In this document: positions 10,101 to 17,896 of the stretch, piece by piece
How the letters are laid out: every line of letters begins with the position of its first letter
Numbering within the stretch: the stretch's first letter is position 1
Assembly (NCBI GenBank): GCA_035549195.1
Contig: DASZRK010000012.1
Location: 1 to 64,000 of the forward strand
From: a bacterium
Lineage (GTDB): Bacteria; Oederibacteriota; Muellerivitia; Muellerivitales; Muellerivitaceae
Reading direction: 5' to 3'
DNA: 64,000 nt
Program-made: the position numbers and the translations under genes
Notes under the pieces: model-generated
The model's database searches: none
Told to the model about the DNA's origin: nothing
Seen by the model: only the letters and a program-made list of their open reading frames with translations

Positions 10101-10609
10101 TGACCCGCAAATGGAGCGGGCATATCTTCGTCCATTCCTCGCCGGGGATCGGGACCACCTTCACCCTTTATTTCCCCGCCATGGTCTCGGTGGAGGGTTT
10201 CGAGGAAAAGCCCAAGCAGGCCACCTTGATCCCGGTGGGGAGCGAGACCATCCTCCTGGCGGAGGACGAGGACCAGGTCCGCAAGGTCCTGGTCCGTTCC
10301 CTGGAACGCTACGGCTACAAGGTCCTGCCGGCGGCCAACGGGTTGGAGGCCGTGAAGGTGGCCTGGGATCACAAGGGGGACATCGACCTGCTCTTGACCG
10401 ACACCATCATGCCCAAGATGAACGGCCGGGAATTGATGGTGGAACTCAAGAAGAACCGGCCCAAGGCCAAGGTGATCTTCATTTCCGGCTATCCGAAAGA
10501 GGTCCTTTCCCAACAGGGCATATTGGATGCCGGGATCCATCTGATCCAAAAACCATTCGAATTGGAGGACCTGGTCCAGCATATCCGCCGGGTCCTGGAC
10601 GAGAAATAG
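7175..10609 (+). CDS. Hybrid histidine kinase, REC - 5 PAS - HisKA - HATPase - REC
   Basis: 1144 residues, soluble (no TM helix seen). N-terminal receiver (5-125; D59 in LLDFRLEGRNG), five PAS domains starting near 135, 269, 391, 517 and 638 each closing with a DIT/DLT-type end, HisKA with His785 in GGVAHDFNNLL, ATPase domain (about 880-1004) and C-terminal receiver (1020-1142; D1076 in LLTDTIMPKMNG). I use GTG 7175, which overlaps the upstream stop; the frame stays open further upstream but only inside the previous gene. Receivers at both ends suggest a phosphorelay fed by the upstream kinase and regulators. Confidence 0.92.
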   Translation: MTAAPVRILVVEDDADDFLILRKIFDGLKRGTYELDRVETYASALKKLESGGHDLCLLDFRLEGRNGLELLQELRRKGSTLPVIFLTGLGSGDMDLEAMRLGASDFLHKDRLDPDSLERSIRYSLERRKAEENRFRLASIVESSHDAIYLVGSGGEILSWNPGAQRTYRYTPDEIIGRPVLSLVPKERQEEFDRHLRVTRQGKSAVNLLETHLTKNGGKARLSICLSPVQDPGGKAMNVSVIARDLTESERSRLTQETLRAERDILLERLQTYLEKMPLAFILTDPNFNYTYWNPAAQLLFGYTFDEVEGKQGLLIGPEAMAALGAEIRETVQKGGGLRGKAITCRRKGGKELLCEWYVSPLRDEVGQFSGMMCMALDITDRAASEKALAESEEGFRKIFQESPIGLALVDLDSKLLFANPGLEHFLGYGSKELVGRPFGEFTHPEDRDKDLERYRELSEGRIHSYEMDKRYIRKDGRVVWGHLTVTLIRNADGKSLYALGMVIDITERIQAEEAQRRLASILEQTQDGVVVSDTRGTILDWNQGAERIYGYKAREIIGRSSDILEPSGKKGEIDEMRRKIMTSLEPVSYETNRLRKDGRLIHIAATLSPMRDMEGRVTGYSAIIRDITEQKKAEEVRAQLAAILQQTTDAVVGTDLDGNIFSWNRGAENLFQYSFEEVLGRPATILSPEDRKHEAQELRAIVLAGENISDFETVRMRKDEKTMDVSISMSPIRDSSGKMIGVSAIHRDISERKKSEESLRQHEEQLRQIEKMNAIGRLAGGVAHDFNNLLSVIGGNAEFLKSSLDAKSPNQEEVGEIQKAVQRGADLAKQLLVFGQKQVSQPQPVNLNEVSADMKKMLKRLIDANVELAIIQDPDLRPILADPGQIQQIILNLVINARDAMPQGGNLILETKRVPAEKLEAEGRPTLPVGDYVRFAVTDTGTGMSPEVQRHIFEPFFTTKANKGTGLGLATVYTLTRKWSGHIFVHSSPGIGTTFTLYFPAMVSVEGFEEKPKQATLIPVGSETILLAEDEDQVRKVLVRSLERYGYKVLPAANGLEAVKVAWDHKGDIDLLLTDTIMPKMNGRELMVELKKNRPKAKVIFISGYPKEVLSQQGILDAGIHLIQKPFELEDLVQHIRRVLDEK

Positions 10610-10623
10610 GACCGGGGCCGACC

Positions 10624-11112
10624 TTAGAGCCGTTCCCCTTCGTCGATCCAAAGCCGGATCTCCAGGGGAAAACCCTCGATCTCCATGGTCGCCGCGGACC
10701 GGGTGGTCTCTTCGGGCCAATCGGCGGGGATGGATGGGAAGGGATGGATAGGGCCCAGGAAAAAAAGGTGGGGCTTCCAGAAGGAATGGACCAGGTAAAG
10801 GCAGAAGAGGGAAACCAGTTCCTCGAAGATGTCCTCTTCCGGATAACGCCCCAGGACGGTGTTCTCCCGGCGCGACCGAAGCCAAAGGGCGAATTCCCGG
10901 GTGCTGCGGACCACCAATAAGCCCTTCACCGCTCCCGACAGGGTCACCATCCGCTCCATGGGCAGATAGGCCGGTCCTTCCGCCGGGGTCCCCTTATGAA
11001 GGATCCGGCCCACGCCCCAGATCCGCAGGACCCGTTCGAGGAGGTGGGAAAGGTCCAGGAAGAGGAAGGCCCGGGGGTCCAAGGTCCTGGTCCCTTCGGT
11101 CCCGATGGTCAT
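10624..11112 (-). CDS. Small unknown protein, possibly CheX-like (copy B)
   Basis: 162 residues. ATG 11112 is preferred over a longer frame because AGGAGG precedes it and because it overlaps the stop of the upstream gene (ATGA). The protein is a diverged paralogue of its neighbour: both contain a hydrophobic strand pair with G.(V/L)(K/Q)G(L/M)L, a helix of the form F.EL..L...YL..S.WK, and end with G.PLEIR.W(I/L)D. This order of strands and helices resembles the CheX phosphatase fold, but the catalytic ExxN is not present. It ends 14 bases from the end of the hybrid kinase gene on the other strand. Function not established. Confidence 0.72.
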   Translation of the reverse strand: MTIGTEGTRTLDPRAFLFLDLSHLLERVLRIWGVGRILHKGTPAEGPAYLPMERMVTLSGAVKGLLVVRSTREFALWLRSRRENTVLGRYPEEDIFEELVSLFCLYLVHSFWKPHLFFLGPIHPFPSIPADWPEETTRSAATMEIEGFPLEIRLWIDEGERL

Positions 11113-11618
11113 GACGCCCTCCTGGAAGCCGGGTTCGGGTCCAGCCAACAGCGGATCTCCAGGGGTTCCCCTTTCATCCAAAGCCGGCTGTAGGTGTGGC
11201 ATTGGAAGGGAGAAGGTCTTTCAACGGTCCCGACGGGCCGGGCCATGAGCGGGTCCAATCCCAGGAACCGGTCCTTCCAAAGGGATTGGGCCAAATAGGT
11301 GGCATAGAGCGCGGCCAATTCACGGAAGGCTGATTCCGCATCGGGGAAATCCCGCCCCTTGAAGCTCTGGGCCTCCCAAAGGGCGCCGACCAGGCGGCGG
11401 GTGGTCTTGAGGGTCAGCATGCCTTGGAGCGAGCCGTGGAATGAGACCTGCCATTCCTTCCAATCCCGGGAGCCTGCCACGCGGCCTTCCTCGTCCAGGT
11501 GAACGGGCCATCCGGCCCAATAAGAAAGGAAATCCTTGAAAAGGATCGAGAGCTCCAAGCTATGGGGTGCCCGGAAGGGCTTGTGGGTGATGGTCGGGAA
11601 TGCCAGGGATGGGCTCAT
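11109..11618 (-). CDS. Small unknown protein, possibly CheX-like (copy A)
   Basis: 169 residues, no signal peptide or TM helix. The segments WQVSFHGSLQGMLTLK, FRELAALYATYLAQSLW and GEPLEIRCWLD line up with the following gene, showing an old duplication. The arrangement (strand-Gly-strand, helix with ExL, closing strand) is like CheX/CheC phosphatases, without the ExxN catalytic pair. GGAG lies 9 bases before ATG 11618. It is the first gene of a two-gene unit convergent with the hybrid kinase. Alternative: an unrelated adaptor family. Confidence 0.72.
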   Translation of the reverse strand: MSPSLAFPTITHKPFRAPHSLELSILFKDFLSYWAGWPVHLDEEGRVAGSRDWKEWQVSFHGSLQGMLTLKTTRRLVGALWEAQSFKGRDFPDAESAFRELAALYATYLAQSLWKDRFLGLDPLMARPVGTVERPSPFQCHTYSRLWMKGEPLEIRCWLDPNPASRRAS

Positions 11619-11763
11619 GGTCCGCTCCTTCGGATAGGTTCTTGACCTTTCCTAGGGCAAAAGGGATGCCATGGCGGGGAGTGAAAAAACGGCATTTCCT
11701 TCGATCAAGGGGCGGGATAGGGCGTATTTATTCCCAAGGCGGGTAAAAAGGTAACAGATCGGA

Positions 11764-12612
11764 TCAGGCCAGGAACCAGACCAATCCGGAAAAAGCCAGG
11801 CAGTAGACCCCGAACCAGGCCCAGCGGCCTTTTTCGAGCCATGAGGAAAGCAGGTGCAGGGCCAGGAGTCCGGCCCCAAAGCTCAAGATCATCCCCAAAA
11901 GGCTCGGGAGGAAAAGCGAAAGGACGTCCGAGGCGCCCATCCCCCAAAAGGCATGGGTTTTCATCAGGCGATGGGCCTCCCGAAGGACCACCGGCGGGGT
12001 GAGGACCAGGGCCAGGGCAAAACTGAAGTCCTCGGACCTCTTCTTGTCGATGCCAAGGATGAGCCCGGCCGAAATGGTGGCCCCGGACCGCGAGAACCCC
12101 CGGAAGGGCAGGCAGAGCCCCTGGAACATCCCGATCCAATAGGCTTCCGGGATCCCGAAGGTCTTCTTGGTGCTGGTATGTCCTTCCCGGAACGCCGCGA
12201 TGAGGATGACGGCCCCGACCGTCGCCAGGGAAAGGGAGATGAGCTTCAGGTTCCCGAAGATCATCTCGATGCTCGCGTCCGGGATCCCTTGGAGCGAAAT
12301 GTTCTCGATCAGGGATTTGAGGCCGAAGCCCAAAAGGCCGGTGGTCAACGAGGAAAGGAAGACCAGCCTGAGCAGGGACAAGGTGTTTTTCCGGTCGCGG
12401 AAATAGGTTTTTTTCCAATCCTTCCCGAAAAAAACCAGGACGGACCCCATGGTCCCGGTATGAAGCATGACCAAAAGAAGGGTCATCTCAGGGGAGGTGG
12501 GGTCGATCCCCATCATTTTTTCGGCCACGATCACGTGGGCGGAACTGGAGACGGGAAGCAGTTCGGTGAAACCTTGGATCACGGCCAACAGCAGGATCTG
12601 GAAAAAGTGCAT
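11764..12612 (-). CDS. uppP: Undecaprenyl-diphosphatase (UppP/BacA)
   Basis: 282 residues, very hydrophobic, with about eight membrane helices. It carries both UppP signatures: QGFTELLPVSSSAHVIVAE near the N-terminus and RGFSRSGATISAGLILGID in the second half. The enzyme removes a phosphate from undecaprenyl diphosphate so that the carrier can be reused for peptidoglycan and surface polysaccharide; it also underlies bacitracin resistance. ATG 12612 matches the family start (MHFFQILLLAVIQG), so the longer frame to 12675 is rejected. It is divergent from the next gene. Confidence 0.95.
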   Translation of the reverse strand: MHFFQILLLAVIQGFTELLPVSSSAHVIVAEKMMGIDPTSPEMTLLLVMLHTGTMGSVLVFFGKDWKKTYFRDRKNTLSLLRLVFLSSLTTGLLGFGLKSLIENISLQGIPDASIEMIFGNLKLISLSLATVGAVILIAAFREGHTSTKKTFGIPEAYWIGMFQGLCLPFRGFSRSGATISAGLILGIDKKRSEDFSFALALVLTPPVVLREAHRLMKTHAFWGMGASDVLSLFLPSLLGMILSFGAGLLALHLLSSWLEKGRWAWFGVYCLAFSGLVWFLA

Positions 12613-12705
12613 GGCCGACCTTTGGGAAAATCCGGGCGACAAAGGAGGATACCATATTTCCTTTCGCAAATTCATCCGGCGCTCCTTCGCGGGGCGTGAA
12701 CGGCC

Positions 12706-12714
12706 TGTTACAAT
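12706..12714 (+). promoter_or_regulatory. Extended -10 promoter element
   Basis: TGTTACAAT matches an extended -10 (TGnTATAAT) and lies 25 bases before the start of the membrane-protein gene. The same nine bases recur at 45600-45608 before a glycosyltransferase gene. No good -35 is seen, as is common for extended -10 promoters. Confidence 0.5.
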
Positions 12715-12738
12715 AACGCCCTTTCAGAAAGGGTCCCT

Positions 12739-13521
12739 TTGGTCACCAAGATCGCTTTCCTCTATTTCGCCTCCATGGCTTGGGGTTGCCTCGTGCTCCT
12801 TCCCCTGGTGAAGCTCCGGGAGGTGGGCCAGGGCTTCTATCGTTTCTTCGGTTTTACCTGCGTGGCGCTCGATACCTTGGCAGTGGGGCTGGCCCTTTTT
12901 TCCGGGCCCGAGTTCGAGCCCGCCTACCGTCAGGCGGCCTGGGCCTTGGGCGCCTCCCTTTTCTTCACCCTTTGCTTCACCATCGCCTTGAAGGTGCGGG
13001 TCCGCTGGTTCCTTTGGACCTGTTTCATGGGGGCCCTATTGGCCGGACTACCGGCCATCGCCTATTGGCCCTGGGAAGGCCAGGGGGCGCTGGGGTGGCT
13101 GGCGGTCCGAACCCTTTCCTCGGCCCTTCTCCTGGGCTCGGTGACCCTGGCCATGATGCTCGGGCACTGGTACCTGGTGACCCCCAAACTCTCGATCGCT
13201 CCCTTGAAGCGCTATTCCAACAGCTATATCCTCCTCACGGTTTGGATGGCCCTTTTGATCGCCGGGGGTTATTGGAGCAGCAAGGCCGTCCAGGAAAGCC
13301 AGGGCCTTCCCCTTTTCGTCCGGGAAGAGTTCATCTTCATCCTGTTCCGGGTGGCTTGGGGCCTGCTCCCGCCCTTGGGGATGGCCTATTGGATCTGGGA
13401 GACGGTCCGTACCAGGTCCACCCAATCCGCGACCGGGATCCTTTATGCGGCCATGGTCTGTACGCTGATGGGGGAGGCCATGGGCCTTTACCTTACCTTG
13501 AGAACAGGACTGCCCTTTTAA
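12739..13521 (+). CDS. Polytopic membrane protein of unknown function
   Basis: 260 residues with about eight hydrophobic segments: FASMAWGCLVLLPLV, FFTLCFTIALKV, LLLGSVTLAMMLGHWYLV, ILLTVWMALLIAGGYW and others. Conserved-looking polar residues inside helices (GHWYLVTPKLS, RVAWGLLPP) hint at a cofactor or transport role, but I do not recognise the family. The start is TTG 12739 behind AAAGGG; an ATG at 12775 is the alternative. It ends sharing one base with the ATG of the zinc-ribbon gene, so the next two genes are translationally coupled to it. Confidence 0.78.
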   Translation: MVTKIAFLYFASMAWGCLVLLPLVKLREVGQGFYRFFGFTCVALDTLAVGLALFSGPEFEPAYRQAAWALGASLFFTLCFTIALKVRVRWFLWTCFMGALLAGLPAIAYWPWEGQGALGWLAVRTLSSALLLGSVTLAMMLGHWYLVTPKLSIAPLKRYSNSYILLTVWMALLIAGGYWSSKAVQESQGLPLFVREEFIFILFRVAWGLLPPLGMAYWIWETVRTRSTQSATGILYAAMVCTLMGEAMGLYLTLRTGLPF

Positions 13522-13976
13522 TGGAGATCAACACCTATTGCCCTGAGTGCGAGAACGGCATCTTTCTCTCCGAGCTTCCGGGAAGGGGCCTGATCCCCTG
13601 CGCCCGATGCGGAAAGGGCCGGGAAGCGACGGGCGACGGCCGGCTGGACACCAAGGGCTCCGTGGAAAAATGTTACCTTTGCGGTTGTACCGAGTTCTAC
13701 CGGCAGAAGGATTTCAATACCAAGCTGGGCCTCTGGTTGATCGTGCTCATGATCGCCGCCGCCCTCATCTTCAACCGGTGGTTCATGCAGATCCTCATCG
13801 GCTTCGCCTTGTTGGACCTGGCCCTCTATTTCGGCTTGGGCGACATCGTCATCTGCTATAAATGCGGGGCGATCTACCGGGGGTTCCCGATCCCGGACAA
13901 GGTCGGCGGTTTCGACCTGAAGGTCCACGACCAGTATGTTTTCAAAAAGAAAGCCGCTGAAGGAGATGAAAAGTGA
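13521..13976 (+). CDS. Membrane protein with N-terminal zinc ribbons
   Basis: 151 residues. The N-terminus has paired cysteines (CPEC, CARC) and then CYLCGC, consistent with one or two zinc ribbons. Two adjacent membrane helices follow (LGLWLIVLMIAAALIF, FMQILIGFALLDLALYF). A further CYKC pair lies in a stretch that reads like the other half of a ribbon. ATG 13521 overlaps the previous stop and the end overlaps the next start (GTGA). The cysteine arrangement suggests metal binding on the cytoplasmic side; the role is unknown. Confidence 0.78.
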   Translation: MEINTYCPECENGIFLSELPGRGLIPCARCGKGREATGDGRLDTKGSVEKCYLCGCTEFYRQKDFNTKLGLWLIVLMIAAALIFNRWFMQILIGFALLDLALYFGLGDIVICYKCGAIYRGFPIPDKVGGFDLKVHDQYVFKKKAAEGDEK

Positions 13977-14836
13977 CCGAACCCAATCCAGGACCGGGCC
14001 CCCAGGGCCCCGTCTATGCGCCCGAATCGGGGTTGTCCCTCTTCGTGAAGCTTTTCCTTATCCCGGCGGGCATCGTGCTGGTCGCCCTGGGGATCTTCTT
14101 CCTGGGCACCCTGGCCCTCCAGCATCCCAAGAGCGCCGAGCAATACCTGCAGGAGCTCAAGAGCGACAGCACCAGCCGCCGTTGGCAGGCCGCCTATGAG
14201 CTTTCCCGGATGTTGAACCAGGGGGAAAAGGTGCAGTTCGACGAGAACCTGCAGGGCGAATTGGTGAAGACCTTCCAAGGCGCGGCCCAGGACGATCCCC
14301 GCATCCGCGAATACCTGGCCCTGGTGTTGGGGCGCCTCAAGGTGAAGGGGGCCGTGCCCGCCCTTTGTTCCGCCTTGAAGGACGAATCGGTGGACGTGAA
14401 GGTCTATAGCCTCTGGGCCATTGGCAACATCGAGGACCCTTCGGGCGGCGCTTCGGTGCTATCGGCCCTGTCCGACCCCGACCTGGGGGTCCGCCGCATG
14501 GCGGTGGGGGCTTTGAGCGCGTTGCGTTACGCACCGGCCAAGTCCGCGTTGGGATCCTTATTGAAGGATGAGAACGCTGGATTGCGCTACGACTCCGCGG
14601 TGGCCCTCGCCCGTCTGAAGGATGAAAAGGCCCTGCCGGTCCTCAAGCAAATGATGGACCTGAAACCGACCGGCAAACCCGAGGATGACGAAATGGTCCA
14701 ATCCGCCAAACTGGCGGCGATCGAAGGCTTCAAGGCCATGCCGGATGCCTCCTTGCGGGGGAAGGTCGTGGACCTGAGCAAGAACGACCCGGACTTGAAG
14801 GTCCGGGAAGCGGCCCTGGACGCCCTGAAAAAATAA
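13973..14836 (+). CDS. Membrane-anchored HEAT-repeat protein
   Basis: 287 residues: a Pro-rich head, one membrane helix (LFLIPAGIVLVALGIFFLG, about 26-46), then about five HEAT-like helical repeats up to the C-terminus (for example VPALCSALKDESVDVKVYSLWAIGNI, ALPVLKQMMDL). HEAT solenoids act as protein-binding scaffolds. The GTG 13973 start overlaps the zinc-ribbon gene stop. With its two partners it probably forms one membrane complex. The partner bound by the solenoid is unknown. Confidence 0.82.
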   Translation: MTEPNPGPGPQGPVYAPESGLSLFVKLFLIPAGIVLVALGIFFLGTLALQHPKSAEQYLQELKSDSTSRRWQAAYELSRMLNQGEKVQFDENLQGELVKTFQGAAQDDPRIREYLALVLGRLKVKGAVPALCSALKDESVDVKVYSLWAIGNIEDPSGGASVLSALSDPDLGVRRMAVGALSALRYAPAKSALGSLLKDENAGLRYDSAVALARLKDEKALPVLKQMMDLKPTGKPEDDEMVQSAKLAAIEGFKAMPDASLRGKVVDLSKNDPDLKVREAALDALKK

Positions 14837-14840
14837 TTTC

Positions 14841-14876
14841 GAGTTCTGAAATTAAGAATTAAAACTAAGAATTCAA
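14841..14876. repeat. AT-rich TTAAGAATT repeat element
   Basis: The gap contains AATTAAGAATT and CTAAGAATT as short direct repeats in an otherwise GC-rich setting. The same word builds a longer inverted repeat at 63462-63522. It belongs to the set of intergenic word-repeat elements described in the findings. Confidence 0.55.
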
Positions 14877-14877
14877 A

Positions 14878-15579
14878 ATGGGGGTCCCCATGATCCTTTC
14901 CGAAACACAGGTCCAAGGCCATTCCTGCTTGGTGCTGGACCCTCCCATCATCCCGGCGGGCGCCCCGGTCATTGTCATTCTCCATGGGTTGGGCACCAAC
15001 GCGGACGACCTGGCCCCCTTGGCCGATGAATTAAGGCTGGAGGGCTGCCGTTTCGTCCTCCCGGACGCTCCCCTCCATTTGAAGGGTTATCCGGAAGGGG
15101 CCTATGCCTGGTATGACTTCCAGGCCCATGACCGGGAAGAGATCGTGGAAAGCCGGGAATATCTCTTCAAGGTCCTGGACCGTTTTTCTAATGATCCGAA
15201 TTTGAGGCCCGCGCCTGGGGTCGAGAAAAAACCTTCGCCGGTGGTCTTGATGGGGTTCTCGCAGGGTGGGGTCATGTCGCTGGAAGCGGGCTTGAACTAC
15301 AAGGGGAAGGTCGCCGGGATCGTCTCGATGAGCGGTTATATGCCCGATCCCTGGTCCACCTTGACCAAGGCGGAAGCCCCCTTGGACCTGCCGATCCTCT
15401 TGGTGCATGGCACCCTGGACGATGTGGTCCCGGTGGACGGCTCCCGGCACGCGGAAGAGTCCCTGAAACAGACCGGTTATTCGGCGGTGGAACGGAAGGA
15501 ATTCCCCATGGGCCACACCATCAGCCCGGAATCGTTGGACGTCGTGCGGGAGTTCTTGAAGAAGGTCTTGGGACGTTAA
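14878..15579 (+). CDS. Alpha/beta-hydrolase, phospholipase/carboxylesterase family
   Basis: 233 residues, cytoplasmic. Family marks: LHGLGTNADDLAPLA (oxyanion region), nucleophile Ser in GFSQGGVMSLE, catalytic Asp in VHGTLDDVVPV and His in MGHTISPE. This is the usual layout of YpfH/EstB-type esterases that act on short acyl esters; the substrate is not predictable. ATG 14878 is the longest start but lies directly after an AT-rich repeat; ATG 14890, preceded by GGGGG, is an equally plausible start. Confidence 0.92.
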   Translation: MGVPMILSETQVQGHSCLVLDPPIIPAGAPVIVILHGLGTNADDLAPLADELRLEGCRFVLPDAPLHLKGYPEGAYAWYDFQAHDREEIVESREYLFKVLDRFSNDPNLRPAPGVEKKPSPVVLMGFSQGGVMSLEAGLNYKGKVAGIVSMSGYMPDPWSTLTKAEAPLDLPILLVHGTLDDVVPVDGSRHAEESLKQTGYSAVERKEFPMGHTISPESLDVVREFLKKVLGR

Positions 15580-15731
15580 GGTCCTTGTGCCCATCGAACA
15601 AAAATCGTTAAAAGTCCTGCGTTCCGGAAAATCTTGTCAGGTCCAACCGCCTTGAAATGCCCTGGGTGCGTCAGTAACTTGAATCCGGCGTCCCAAGACT
15701 TCAGAATCCTGATCCGTTCCGGAGGAATTCC

Positions 15732-16643
15732 ATGATGTGGTTCCGTCGCATCGGTCTTTTCCTGGCCGTCAACCTGTTGGTGATGGTCACCATTTCCATG
15801 ATCGTCCATTTCCTGGGGTTGGAGAATTTCCTGACCCAGCGGGGCGTCGACTATGGCTCCTTGATGATTTTTTGCCTCGTTTGGGGTATGGGCGGGTCGT
15901 TCCTCACGCTGATGATCTCCCGTTGGTCGGCCAAGACCATGATGGGAGTCCAGGTCTTGGATCCGGAGAACCCGGGTGGGGCCGAAGAGCGCTGGTTGGT
16001 GCAAACCGTCCACAACTTGGCCCAAAGGGCGGGGCTTACCACCATGCCCGAGGTCGGGATCTATGAAAGTCCCGACCCGAACGCTTTTGCCACCGGGCCC
16101 GATAAACATCATGCCCTGGTGGCCGTTTCCACGGGACTTTTCAATGCCATGGAACGTGAGGAGATCGAGGCGGTCCTGGGCCATGAGATGACCCACATCA
16201 CCAACGGCGACATGGTGACCCTGACCCTCATCCAAGGTGTCATCAACGCCTTCGTCATGTTCCTGGCCTACGCGGTTTCCATCGCCTTGACCCGTGGTAG
16301 CGACAACGACCGCCGGGAGGGTAGCCCAATGGCCCAATTCTTCCTGCGGATGGTCCTGGAAATGGTCTTCGGGATCCTGGGGATGATCCCCGTGATGGCC
16401 TTCTCAAGGTGGCGGGAATACCGCGCGGACGCCGGTGGGGCCGGTTTGACCAGCCGCCAGCAGATGGCCAACGGCCTACGGGCCCTGCAACGCTACATCC
16501 ATCAACCCAAACCCTCGGAACCGGCCTCCATCGCCGCCTTCAAGATCTCCGCGCCCGGAGGATCCCTTTTCGCCTCCCATCCGCCGCTGGAAAAGCGGAT
16601 CCAGAGGTTGGAGGCAGGGGGAATGACGGACCCGGGTTTTTGA
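15732..16643 (+). CDS. htpX: Membrane zinc metalloprotease HtpX
   Basis: 303 residues, M48 family. Two N-terminal membrane helices (8-30, 42-62), the zinc site LGHEMTHITNGD (HExxH), a helix pair after it, and the third zinc ligand in the SRWREYRADAGG motif. HtpX removes misfolded or damaged inner-membrane proteins together with FtsH. GGAGG lies 8 bases before ATG 15732 (a second ATG follows directly). The gene closes with a strong terminator, so it ends its own transcript. Confidence 0.96.
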   Translation: MMWFRRIGLFLAVNLLVMVTISMIVHFLGLENFLTQRGVDYGSLMIFCLVWGMGGSFLTLMISRWSAKTMMGVQVLDPENPGGAEERWLVQTVHNLAQRAGLTTMPEVGIYESPDPNAFATGPDKHHALVAVSTGLFNAMEREEIEAVLGHEMTHITNGDMVTLTLIQGVINAFVMFLAYAVSIALTRGSDNDRREGSPMAQFFLRMVLEMVFGILGMIPVMAFSRWREYRADAGGAGLTSRQQMANGLRALQRYIHQPKPSEPASIAAFKISAPGGSLFASHPPLEKRIQRLEAGGMTDPGF

Positions 16644-16660
16644 GGAGTCGATAAAGCGAA

Positions 16661-16687
16661 AGGCGACCTTTTTGGGTCGCCTTTTTT
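16661..16687 (+). terminator. Rho-independent terminator after htpX
   Basis: AGGCGACC (16661-16668) pairs with GGTCGCCT (16675-16682) around a six-base loop and is followed by TTTTT. It lies 17 bases after the htpX stop. The reverse strand has no T run, so it acts in one direction only. Confidence 0.92.
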
Positions 16688-16706
16688 GTTTAAGGTCCGG
16701 GTGGTC

Positions 16707-17786
16707 TCAGGGCCAATTGATGGGGAAATCGATAGGGAAAAAATCCGAACCGGCTCTTCGGTAATGTCCCCTTAAGTCACGGACTTTTCCGCCTGTTAAC
16801 GCCCGGACATGCAGGTTTTCCCAGGTGAAATGACTCTGGTCCGCGATCCTCTTGGCCTGACGCCAGGAATCCATTCCTTTGTTCCGATGCTTTTGGAGGA
16901 ACCGGACCTCGGCGAAACCAAGCAGGGCATAGATGCGTCCCCGGGTGTCCCCGGTCTTCCTGAAAAGATCGTCCGCTTGATGAAAGGCCAGGATGGCTTG
17001 GGGATATTCTCCGAGCATCTTGTGGGTGGTCCCGATGGACCAAAGGGTGTAGGCGTAGCTGACCCGGTCGCCGATGGTCCCATAAAGCTTTTCGGCCTTT
17101 TTGTAGAAGGGAAGGGCCTGGCGGAATCGGTCATTCATCCGTTCGACGTTCCCCAACCCGCAATAGGAGTAGGCGATGCCGAAGGTGTCCTTCCGTTGGC
17201 GCATCCGGCGGTTGGCTTCCCGGTAATATTTCCCGGATTCGTCATAGCGGCCCAACATGCGGAAAATGCCGCCCAGGGCGCAGCAGGTATAGGCGATCCC
17301 TTCGGGATCCCGAAGCTTTTTGAAGGCCCGCAGGGCGATGAGCAATTCCTGCAGGCCCTTTTTCATGTTCCCGGCGATGCGCCAGGTGCCGCCCAAAGCC
17401 CAATGGGAGAAGGCTTCGCCGCCGGGATCCTTCTCTTTTTTATAGAAGGCCTGGGCTTTTTGGAGGATGGCGAGGGCTTCCATCGGCCTTCCACAAGCCC
17501 GGGCGGCCAGGGCCCAACCGACTTGAGCGTCCCAATAGAGGGCGGGATCCTTTGTGCGGAGGGTTCGGGCCCCTTGGGCGTAGTGCCGTAGGGAGTCCTG
17601 GAAATCCCCCTGGATGCGTTCCATATCGGCCAGTCCGAGCAACGCTTGGGCCCGGTCGAGGGCGTCCAATCGGGGATGGGCCGAGAGCTTTTTGTAGATC
17701 CTTGCCGCATGGGCGAAATGGGAGGACGATCGTTCTTCCTCGGCTTGTCGAAGAAGTGTTTCCAAATGGTGGACCGAAGATCCCAA
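16707..17786 (-). CDS. TPR-repeat protein
   Basis: 359 residues without signal peptide. Residues about 20-320 form a chain of roughly eight tetratricopeptide repeats with the usual W/L-G-Y-A-F spacing, for example GIAYTCCALGGIFRMLGRYD and AYTLWSIGTTHKMLGEYPQA. It probably serves as a protein-binding scaffold; the partner is unknown. TTG 17784-17786 is the start, with AGGAAAG before it. The gene diverges from the deacetylase gene and is convergent with htpX. Confidence 0.85.
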   Translation of the reverse strand: MGSSVHHLETLLRQAEEERSSSHFAHAARIYKKLSAHPRLDALDRAQALLGLADMERIQGDFQDSLRHYAQGARTLRTKDPALYWDAQVGWALAARACGRPMEALAILQKAQAFYKKEKDPGGEAFSHWALGGTWRIAGNMKKGLQELLIALRAFKKLRDPEGIAYTCCALGGIFRMLGRYDESGKYYREANRRMRQRKDTFGIAYSYCGLGNVERMNDRFRQALPFYKKAEKLYGTIGDRVSYAYTLWSIGTTHKMLGEYPQAILAFHQADDLFRKTGDTRGRIYALLGFAEVRFLQKHRNKGMDSWRQAKRIADQSHFTWENLHVRALTGGKVRDLRGHYRRAGSDFFPIDFPINWP

Positions 17787-17828
17787 GGTTCTTTCCTGAT
17801 GCCGCGAAGACCCGGATGGGTCCTCCGT

Positions 17829-17856
17829 TTGAAATGCCGGACGCCGGTAGTATACT
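17829..17856 (+). promoter_or_regulatory. Sigma-70-type promoter of the deacetylase gene
   Basis: TTGAAA, a 16-base spacer and TATACT. The predicted transcript start is near 17863, giving a leader of about 34 bases. Confidence 0.55.
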
Positions 17857-17896
17857 CGGCACGCTTGGGACCACCTAGACGACCGAAGGACGGAAT

